Below, in pieces: positions 44,837 through 64,000 of a stretch of DNA of 64,000 nt. The first letter of the stretch is position 1, and each line of letters starts with the position of its first letter. The stretch spans positions 1 through 64,000 of the forward strand of contig JALJCO010008696.1 of NCBI GenBank assembly GCA_023101725.1, read 5' to 3'. Under the pieces are notes generated by a model. It made no database searches and was not told the DNA's origin. It saw nothing but the letters and a program-made list of their open reading frames with translations. Origin of the DNA: Atherinomorus stipes (Eukaryota > Chordata > Actinopteri > Atheriniformes > Atherinidae). The position numbers were made by a program, and so were the translations under genes.

Positions 44837-46972
44837 CTGTAAAGAGTAGGAAGGCTGATTACTGAGAAAATTATTGAGTACCTAAACCTTAAACCTTGAA
44901 TATGCGGGTTTTATTCCGAGTATCTCAGGACTCATGAATGAAGAGGTTTAAAACTTCATACAGTATTATAAAAAAGAAATCCCTAAAGCAATATTGGCGA
45001 AGTACAAATCTGTTTTCATAGGAAGTAGCCTCAGACTAAACCAACCTCTTAAAAGGCAGTTGACTAACCATAAGACTAAAGGCAGTAATGTTTTATATCT
45101 AGCAGAACCTGAACTGGAGTCACAAAACCTGGCCATCTGCCTCGACCAGTAAGGGGTAGAGAGTACCAGAAAGATGATTCATTAAAGGATCTAAGGGCAC
45201 GATGAAGAAATGAGACTCACAAGTGATGCAACTGGCGCTGCGGGTAACTGCAGCCACCAGTCAAGCCGACAAACTAATACTGTAGCATTGTTTACAGTGA
45301 TAAGTCTCTTTCTCCATAGTGCCACTCTTTAAAGCTCTCAGTATTTGCTCTGCCCAACTACTGAACCAGGTCAGTATAAATACATGATATGTTAGAGACT
45401 TGTTGACTCCAGTTGTTTACTGGAAACAGGAGGGTACAGACCCCGATTTTCAGATGTTTATGTGTTTTGAGATGCTCAAAGTTAGGCACATCAGCAACAC
45501 CAACTGCAAAGTTGCTAAACTTACTGATAAGTTGTGTGTATTTCTCTAAAAAAAAAGGGTATTTTTTTTACAATTCCCATCATTCCCAAGCGACCATCTT
45601 CTTCCTGTATCAAAGCTGTCGGGGATGTGTAGGCGTCAATCAACGTCACATCCGTGGGACTGTGTAGGAAATTCGGTCACTTCCTGTATTGCAGCGCATT
45701 AAGCAGCACAGCTGTTCAATTCAATGGAGAGAAATGTGGGTGGGCTCGTTCTTTTTTGGTTTTTATTGCTTCATCACCCATTAGTATTAAAAAACGGGAC
45801 ATGCTTGTGTGTTCTTTCACAATTCCTGCCCCTAGTTCGTTTAAGTACCAAAACTCAAAGCAAGGGTCACTAATAGGGGATTATCACGCTTTCCGCAATC
45901 TAGGCATTTCCTCTTCCGGGCCATTTCAACAATCCAATGTCCCTGCTCTGTTCCACTTTGTAAATTGAATAAACGCCAACCCTACTTAAATTTTCATTGA
46001 TTCCCGACTGAAGTGATGCTAAGGAAGAAGTGGATCAAAGCGATTTGTTGGGGTTTTTTGAAGCGCCGAACTTTATAAAACAACGTTGCATGTTACTAGC
46101 TTCCATCTTGCATCATACCTGTACTGTGAGCTCACTCCAGCCAGTAAAAGAGTCTTATCTTGACTCTTGTTCTGTCTCTCGTTCTGGTAAGGTTTCCTTG
46201 CGTTTCTGTGCCGAATCTGACATGATCCACATCCAAAACACCCGCTGTGTTCATATCTGGTTCATATCCTTTTGCTAGTTTGTGACGCGGCATGCAACCA
46301 ATAGTTGGCTACAACTCCAAAAAGAACCAGAAACGCACATTTTTAAGGTCAAAAAGTTATGTTGTGGTCTTTAAAAAAGTTTTTCTATTTCAGTTACTGT
46401 TGACTTTTCGTTCTGCTTATGTCCAGGGTGTCTTCTAATATTTTCATCATCATTTTCATTTATTTTGTGTCAGGCTTCCCTTCTGAATGGGTCATACAAG
46501 GATTCAGGGAACATTCAGCAACGCTTTAAAGCCTGCTGCCAACATAAGGACAGATCAAATCGGAAGGAGCTAAAAAAAATCAGACAAGTATTTACACCCC
46601 CAAATAAACTGATTATCAGAGGAAACATACCTGTGGTTCAACCTTCCAGTGTTTTTTGGGTCGCTTCCTTTCTCCCTCACCAACATACTTAAAGGCAGAA
46701 AACACTGGAATCTTGTTGATGATGTCGTAGAGTGTCACAAATCTTCTCTTATTCCTGTAAGTCTGACAGATGGGTTTGTACCGGTTCTGGTTAAGGATTT
46801 TCCCATTTTCCAAGACGCCTGGAACATGTGGGGGAGTCTGGTCCAGAAGGAAGACGCTACAGTCGGACAGAGACTTCACTACTTCAGTCAAAGTGGGAGT
46901 GATGCACAGGAGGAGGAGAGAAGCGACTGGCATTAAACACCACATCCGCATCATCTTTTGAGTTTTTATTTC
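43478..46972 (-). CDS. ENDOD1-like secreted DNA/RNA non-specific endonuclease
   Basis: Two coding exons join in phase: 46972-46631 (donor GTATGT) and 44836-43478 (acceptor TTTACAG). From the ATG at 46954 the protein is 560 residues. It begins with a hydrophobic signal peptide (MMRMWCLMPVASLLLLCI). The ENDOD1-type mature start is VVKSLSDCSVFLLDQTPPHV, with YDIINKIPVFSAFKY further on. The nuclease signature DRGH is at 143-146 (His146 the expected general base). It is followed by TNIVPQAGTFNKGSWNKME, whose Asn176 fits the metal ligand and Glu184 the conserved acid. The nuclease part ends at about residue 330. A Pro/Ser/His-rich tail of about 229 residues is encoded by the minisatellite and ends at TAA 43478-43480. 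Family members are secreted or lumenal nucleases, but the biological substrate is unproven. The extra tail is unusual. Confidence 0.9.
44837..46630 (-). other. Intron of the ENDOD1-like gene
   Basis: 1.8-kb intron with GTATGT donor and TTTACAG acceptor. Plus-strand frames inside (45413-46278) are short and unrecognised. A segment near 45590-45660 is GC-richer but shows no domain. Confidence 0.6.
46631..46972 (-). CDS. ENDOD1-like exon with signal peptide
   Basis: The acceptor is pyrimidine-rich (CTTTTATCTTCCTTAACCAG). The exon opens GAAATAAAAACTCAAAAG before two tandem ATG codons at 46954-46949. It encodes the signal peptide and the first part of the nuclease domain. It may join in frame to an ATG at the end of a 5' exon at 48447, adding MEIKTQK. 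Confidence 0.85.
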
Positions 46973-47326
46973 CTGGTTAAGGAAGATAAAAGGGTGAAAA
47001 AACAGTGTGAATGCATTAATAACAGCTGTGAGGTCAAACTGAGCACCTGTGAACACTGAATATGAGCTGATGTTTCCAAATCTCTTGTAGCAGCTTGCAT
47101 TATAAGATTAGTGCCTTCCTGGATGAAAAAAAGGCTAAATGGTGATGGTTTAACTGAATAAGCTTAAGTCAGAACCCAAGAGGAGAAATTTAAGCAAAGT
47201 ATTGAATAGTTTTTACTTTTTTTTTTTGCAAATATCTTGCTATTAGGATACCTTTGGCCCATATCTTAGCCTTCTTTCTATGTTATGCCTCACTCTTTTA
47301 AATCAACAACATTAATGTAAAGGATA

Positions 47327-47526
47327 TTAACTCATTCACTGCCATTGACGTCTATAGCCGTATTCAGCGGGGGGGGGGAGTATTGAAATTTTCACCAGAT
47401 TGTCACCAGATTGTGTTCATGTCAATAGCTTTACTAGAAATATATTTTCGGAGAAAAATGTTGACGTGTTTAATACTTTCCCCCCGCTGTATACGGCTAT
47501 AAATGTCAATGCAGTGAATGAGTTAA
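47327..47526. mobile_element. TTAA-flanked palindromic MITE
   Basis: TTAACTCATTCACTGCCATT on the left is answered by AATGCAGTGAATGAGTTAA on the right, and the match continues inward through CTATAGCCGTAT. TTAA lies at both ends and the element is 200 bp. It lies upstream of the ENDOD1-like exon, within its probable 5' intron. Confidence 0.75.
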
Positions 47527-48446
47527 AAACCTAATTTTCATATAAGAAGGTGTGAAACATACTCACTGAGCAAGCCTTAATTAGTTCAAGTACACAACTA
47601 AATATACCAACTTACTAACAACTATACCAAGAAACTGACGAACATTTCCAGTTAAGCTATCTCACCAGCTGCCTTTGTAATAGATTTTTTTTTAAATTGT
47701 AAAGAGACTTTATGGACTCCTGCTGACATACCACAGTAATGAAAAGTACATAAATGCATTTTCTATAATATTTTGTTAAAGGGCCAAATAAAGATTTCAG
47801 ATTGAGAATTTTTTTTGTAATTTTCTGTTCATTATTTTTTAGGTTCAGGCTTTAAAGGGTTAAACTTTTGAATTGAAAGCAAATTATCTCTTTTTCATGA
47901 CAGCGTACATTAGGATAAGAATTTCTGTTAGTTTGTCAAACTTCTCAAACCAACTCCATTAAATTGGACCTCAATGAAATTATTTTTCTTGTAGTTTTAC
48001 TGGTTTCACCTCAACATTATCAAAACAACTGTGATTATAAAAACATCCAGTCACTGTTTATAACTGTAGAGTAAAATGCTTCCAAAACTGTGGATAAAAG
48101 TAAAGAAAATCTGACATGTCTTTTTATATGAACCACCTTGATACAGATGTAAACCGGCTTTTTATCCTTGCGTCTTTTTTTCAGAAAGTTAAAAAAATCC
48201 TTCAAAAAGAAAAATGAAAATGATATAGCGATGCAATGTGTGGCCACACAAAATGCATCAATTAAATCAAAATGAGTATTTCATGGAAAGTTTCACAAAA
48301 ATTCAAATATGCATAATTTTTTATTGAAAATGATGGATTGATTTTGAAAATGCAAAGAAAATAAAATTTTTCGCAAACTTAATCCCAACTTACATAATAT
48401 GAGAATAAATCAGCTTTACGAGGATAAAAACTTAGAAAAAACTCAC
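47527..48446. other. No gene seen
   Basis: AT-rich sequence, probably the first intron of the ENDOD1-like gene if the 5' exon at 48447 is real. Confidence 0.35.
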
Positions 48447-48510
48447 CATCTTTCAGTCAAGTTTCTTCTTTGAACTGAGCTTCAGAAACTGACAAACTTC
48501 CTTAAATGTT
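48447..48510 (-). other. Possible 5' exon of the ENDOD1-like gene
   Basis: The minus strand reads CTTGACTGAAAGATG and then a perfect GTGAGT donor. The ATG forms the last codon of the exon. Splicing to the acceptor at 46973 would keep ATG in frame with GAA ATA AAA. The 5' boundary is not determined. Confidence 0.35.
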
Positions 48511-48527
48511 GCATTTGTGGTATTTGT

Positions 48528-48724
48528 TTCTCAATCCTGGTCCTCGGGTACCACTGCCCTGCATGTGTAGGAGGTGTCCAGCCTTTAACACATCTGACTC
48601 AAATGCAGGGCTCATCAGCAGGCTTGCAAAGAACATGATGAGTGGTTCAGTTCATTTGCATCAGCTGGAGTTGGTAAAAACCAAAACATGCAGGGCAGCG
48701 GTACCCGAGGACCAGGATTGAAGA
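48528..48724. mobile_element. hAT-type palindromic MITE
   Basis: TCAATCCTGGTCCTCGGGTA on the left is inverted as TACCCGAGGACCAGGATTGA on the right. This is a common fish MITE. Related but diverged elements lie at 51774-51970 and 60838-61090. Confidence 0.7.
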
Positions 48725-49734
48725 ACACTGCCGGGCAGAGGAAGCACATGCAGGAAGTTATAAAACTTTCTGGTTAAATGTGAATCTACGTTCCTGAGAA
48801 ACGACAAATAAGGAAGCAGTGGTGCACTTTTTTACCACTTTTAGAGAAGCTGGGTCAGACATGACATTTTTTTATGTTGAAGTGAGCATCTTAGCTGCTG
48901 AAAAGAACAGCTATTATGTATTTATTTCTTTAAAATAATAAGTATGAGTTTAAATAAAAGTGTTTACAGATAAAAGTGAAGGTTAGGATGAGAAAATGCA
49001 TTAAATGACTGTTAATGCTTATATAAAACATTTATAGGAGGATATTGCCATAGTAAAAACACCAGGTAAAAAATAAGTTTGAGAACTACTGTGTTACGGC
49101 CACCTAGTTATTAACCTCCTCTGTTTGATTTTACATGCAAATAACCACCTTCGTCTCCTCCCTCTTCACCTGATACTGACTCACGGCAGCTGGAGCTGCA
49201 AATTTGCACCTGTAAAAGCACCTGGCATCAGTCAGTGGCAACAGTCTGCCATTTCGTTTGTGTTTTTTTGGTGACTTTAGTTTGGGCAACTTTGAGTTTC
49301 TTTCCATATTGCTGTAGCTTATGGGTGCTGCTCCTTTCCCTTTAAGACATCTATACAGGTTTGTGTTGGTTTTTTTCCCCATTTGGCTCCTTTAGTTTTA
49401 GACTTTGTTCTGATTTCTTTCCGTTTAACTTTAGCAGCATCTCTAACCCCTTCTCTTTTTCATTTTTCAGTCCCAGTGTTCGTGCTTTAATTTGCCTCGT
49501 GAACAATAAAAACATTTTACTCCACCTTTGCATCGTGAAGCCAGTATTCATTTGTTGCGTTTTTACACCCAGGGCTGGAATGTAACAGAATGGGGGCTTG
49601 TCCGGGATCAACTTTCCTTAGGTATTGGTTTTCTTGGGGAATTTTGCTCTGAGGTGTAGTAGGGTGCAACTGCATCAACTAGAGCTGGAGTAACTTAAAT
49701 AGATTTTGTGTGTATGTATTGGCGGTTGTGCGTG
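48725..49734. other. No gene seen
   Basis: Short frames at 49131-49611 on both strands lack recognisable domains or splice support. Confidence 0.35.
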
Positions 49735-49830
49735 GACACCACTGGAGAAGATGATTTGAGCTTCATGGGGTATTAACTTGCAGGAAGTAGCATCAGAAGA
49801 TGCTACACTGTGTCGATAAAGGGAGTCTAC
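49735..49830. mobile_element. Tc1-type element remnant
   Basis: CAGGAAGTAGCATCAGAAGA and GATAAAGGGAGTCTACATA match part of the 12590-12745 remnant. Confidence 0.4.
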
Positions 49831-50224
49831 ATACGTGCACTTATGACATGTAACTGGACAATCAGCTATTTATTTTAACAAGGAAATGAAATAATTGTAC
49901 CCAATAAACTAGACAATGAGTATATTTTCTAGTTTTGCTGTGATTAATGATGCGTTCCAGTTGTCTTGTAATTCCGAGAACCCGGGAGAAACGTCATCAC
50001 CAGGTAGATGTTTGGAAAAATAGCCGCCTCCAAAAAAACCTTTCAGCATAAATCACTAATTTAATGTCAAATGTGCCCCATGAACAGCAGCCAGTACTGC
50101 TGGTAATGATCAGTAAAACATATTTCACAAACAATTCCACCTTAAAAACGTAATGACTGATAACAAGTTGGTGCTGTTTAATCTGGAAACAAAACGTATC
50201 GGAAAGAAACATAATGAAGGCACC

Positions 50225-50870
50225 AGAGGATAAGGATAGGCCGATACATCGTCTGGCCGATAATTTACACCAATATTTGCATTTTTTGCTGGTATCGGCC
50301 GATACGTTGGGTGGGGCTTCAAAGCTAAAATTAGTTGAGCAACACGTTGAGGCGATCACTGTAATCAAGTGTTTTCTCAAATATGTCTACACCTGTGTCC
50401 ACTGTTTATGGGAAAGGTGCTCTAATGTGTCTGGGACAGTTTAGTTTGTGTTTCTTTTAATTATTATTTTCAACAACAATTCAAAAGCAACAATTCATTT
50501 CACTGAATTATAATTTTGTAAATTTTTATTTATTATTAGTTTCTTTATTTTCCTGTTATTTGAATTAATATTGTGAATTTATCATTTTCTTTAATTGGAG
50601 GGTATGAATAATTTTGAGGATGACTGTTACATGTTTGTTTCTTTTTTAATTTGTCACGATTTCTTTTTTATAGTTATTTGAAGTGCTTTGTTTATTTATT
50701 TTTTATCTTAAAAGAGTTTTCAAAATTAGTTTTCATTGTGTCCTTCATTATATCAATTTTGGGGTGAAATCCAATATCGGCCCCAAATATCAGCAGGTTG
50801 TATCGGCCATCAGCTGATGAGAAAATATCGGTATCTGACCTAAAAAATCTGTATCAGTCGATCCCTAGTT
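50225..50870. mobile_element. MITE rich in TATCGGCCGATA words, interrupted by a mariner-like half copy
   Basis: Outer parts carry GTATCGGCCGATACG and end with CTGTATCAGTCGATCCCTAG. The middle (50334-50630) is an inverted half copy of the 19512-20095 element, ending ATTTTGAGGATGACTGT. Boundaries of the outer element are approximate. Confidence 0.45.
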
Positions 50871-51283
50871 CTGGCTTTAGACGTCTTAAACTCGGAACTT
50901 TCGAGTTCTCTGTTCGGAAAAACGAGTCAATTTCATTATTTCCCGCAAAATTGAACAAATTCCGAGGACGGCTGCACGAAAAGTAGTTTTAATTCTCACG
51001 TGAAAATTAAAAACCCCAAATGATCATTTTTAATTTAAAGTACTTTAATATTAAAGTGGAGATTGTCATTGAATCAACATAAAACAGAAACGTGCTTCAT
51101 CCAAACTAACGAACAAACGGTCGATAAGACATCATGACTTGGTGAGATTCTTCATCTGTTGCAGCAAAAATTCATCTTCATAAAAGCACTTTTCTTCTAC
51201 TGGAAAAGAAAAAATCATCGACAAATCCAGAGGGATGGATGATACGGCAGGAGTCGCGCTGGCTGATCATCATCATCATCATG

Positions 51284-51289
51284 TTTATT
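51284..51289 (-). terminator. AATAAA polyadenylation signal for tec (candidate)
   Basis: Reverse-complement AATAAA, 213 bp beyond the tec stop codon, at a sensible distance for a 3' UTR. Confidence 0.4.
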
Positions 51290-51501
51290 CATTTCTGTCT
51301 GTTCATGTCCGTCATCCTGAGACGGATGCAGCGTGCGCTGGGAGCTGCGGTGAAAAGCAGATGTGATTGGTGGATGAGTGGACCGGTTTCTCCTCTCGTT
51401 CTGGCCGTGAACTGCAGACCGCCGTCGTCTCCGCAGCAGGACGCCGCGGCCACGGAGCGGAGCGAACGCCGCTGCTTCAGGTGGCGTGGAGTTGGAGGAG
51501 G

Positions 51502-62514
<11,013 letters not shown>

Positions 62515-62800
62515 CTAGAAAAAACAAACAGATCCTTAGGCATGAGGCTTTCCAGTCATCTGTCAGCTTTATATGAAGGTTTGACTCTGCAGAGTCACAA
62601 TGTGGCTGAACCCAGACTCCCAGAGTAAAACGCATCTTTATTCTTCAGAGAAAATGAGACTCATTAACCTGTCAAGTGATTAAACGATGATCTGAAAAAC
62701 TAACTGATTATCTGCATCAGTTGATCAAACTGGATATATGACACCAGGAATTAAGGTGGTTCTTGAGGAAAACGGGTACAAACAAGTAGTAGAAGGTGGA

Positions 62801-62950
62801 TAATATAATATAATTTAATATAATATAATATAATATAATATAATATAATATAATATAATATAATATAATATAATATATATAATATAATATCATATCATAT
62901 CATATCATATCATATCATATCATATCATATCATATCATATCATATCATAT
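62801..62950. repeat. (TAATA)n followed by (CATAT)n arrays
   Basis: An approximately 88-bp TAATA pentanucleotide array changes abruptly to about twelve CATAT units. It lies in a tec intron. Confidence 0.9.
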
Positions 62951-63140
62951 AAATTAACTTCCAAGCTTCCCTACACGCTGGCAGCTTTTCAGCACACACC
63001 CACTCAATCAGGTTGACTTTTGACCTTTTGGATACTCCAGTCCAGCAGGAGTACTAAAAGTGGCAGTACAAGTAGTGCAGTGCATATCTGCACCGCAGTA
63101 AAAATTTACAAGCAGTTCTAGCAGTAATACATGTAGTACT

Positions 63141-63604
63141 AGGGGAAGTTAGTTTTTTTTTTTTCAATCTGGACCTATTTTCTAGCATGAAATACATTGA
63201 TTTACTCACCCAGACAGTTTTGGTGCAACTTGAATTCCTTCAGGAGATATTTAGATCCACTAGATCAGCGTATGTCCAATATAGTGGAAGTGATGGGGCA
63301 ACCTCACGCAACCTCTAAATAAGGCACTATCTGCTGCAAACTCCTTCATTTCACCAATGTTTTGTTACAAAATATTTGTCAGACCCCCCCTGTGAGCTCG
63401 AAGCAGCTTTTTTGTGGTGATTCGTCCTTATTTACAGACATTTTTACTGCGGGGGCTTTGATGACATCACTATTATGCAACACCATAACAAGTAAATGTC
63501 TGTAAATAAAAGGAATTCAAGTTGCACCAAAACTGTCTGGGTGAGTAAATGAACATATTTCATGCTAGAAAATAGGTCCAGATTGAAAAAAACGAACTTC
63601 CCCT
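63141..63604. mobile_element. Foldback MITE, copy 2
   Basis: Same family as 23226-23666, from AGGGGAAGTTAG to AACGAACTTCCCCT, with TCTGGACCTATTTTCTAGCA inverted at both ends. TTAA is not preserved at the left boundary. Confidence 0.65.
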
Positions 63605-64000
63605 TTTAATAACCAGTGATATCAGGAACATTATGAGTTGTTTCAGCAGGAGCTGCAACTTTAATTGCAGCATAATTAACAGATGAGTGTGTTACACAGA
63701 CCAGCAACCAGCATCACTAGTACTATAAGTAGAGGTAGTAGAAGTAGCAACTTTAAAACAACATCAGTGATAATGGTTGTGGTACACTGCAATCACACCA
63801 CTTCCTGCTCAGCACATCAAACAACAGGAAATGCTGCTCGACTTGACTGGAAAGACTTTCATTGAAGGTGATTTTAATCATCTCTAAAAACATGCTTAAA
63901 GAGAAGACGTCCTCCAGTCTGCTGCTTCTCCGCTCGTGAGTGCTTGTACCACGTGCACTTGACTGTGTTTAACAAAGAAGAGGATGGGCATGAATCTCTA
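63605..64000. other. Right edge, probably tec intron
   Basis: No SH3, Tec-homology or PH exon signature was seen on the minus strand. The interval is expected to be intronic if tec continues beyond the window. Confidence 0.4.

Noticed and set aside
62515..64000. Search for the tec SH3 exon
   Set aside because: No ALYDF-like or GYIPSNYV-like coding sequence was visible on the minus strand. The interval holds microsatellites and a MITE instead.

Overview
The window is vertebrate nuclear DNA, almost certainly from a teleost fish. It has spliced genes with GT/AG introns, abundant microsatellites and many DNA-transposon families typical of fish. These include Tc1/mariner, hAT-like, TTAA-flanked, PIF/Harbinger-like and THAP/YqaJ (ISL2EU-like) elements, plus a fish SINE. 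There is no bacterial-style gene organisation, and I saw no convincing tRNA, rRNA or CRISPR. I did not identify the species.

Three genes are well supported, all in the right-hand 26 kb. (1) An intronless-ORF TRIM protein lies at 38338-40008 (+), with RING, two B-boxes, a coiled coil and PRY/SPRY. (2) A two-coding-exon, secreted ENDOD1-like DNA/RNA non-specific endonuclease lies at 43478-46972 (-). Its C-terminal half is encoded by a 39-bp minisatellite. (3) The 3' part of the Tec-family tyrosine kinase gene tec lies at 51502-62514 (-). Ten exons cover the SH2 and kinase domains. The exons for PH, Tec-homology and SH3 domains lie beyond the right edge or were not found. A weaker candidate is a highly acidic coding exon at 30223-30726 (-).

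The left 38 kb is gene-poor and repeat-rich. 0-8 kb holds a frameshifted integrase-core pseudogene, THAP and YqaJ-type transposon fragments, an hAT-like element with a perfect 8-bp target duplication, and a foldback element. 8.3-12.2 kb is a satellite-like block of AGATATCT-rich repeats that switches orientation at about 8.5 and 10.43 kb, so it could fold into a kilobase-scale hairpin. 12-29 kb is a patchwork of transposons. It includes elements nested inside each other at 22978-23800 and 28253-29364, and a Tc1-type element interrupted by a 761-bp element with perfect 30-bp ends. 32.8-34.2 kb is another long foldback element. 35-38 kb leads into the TRIM gene, with a possible 5' UTR exon and a SINE.

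The named genes have immune or nucleic-acid-related roles in their families: TRIM ubiquitin ligase, secreted nuclease, lymphoid/haematopoietic kinase. They are separate transcription units and nothing in the sequence links their function. Many tec introns carry transposons, some within 50 bp of an exon. The most unusual objects are the inverted satellite block, the minisatellite-encoded nuclease tail, and a perfect 46-bp inverted repeat around an (ATATT)n loop in the last tec intron.
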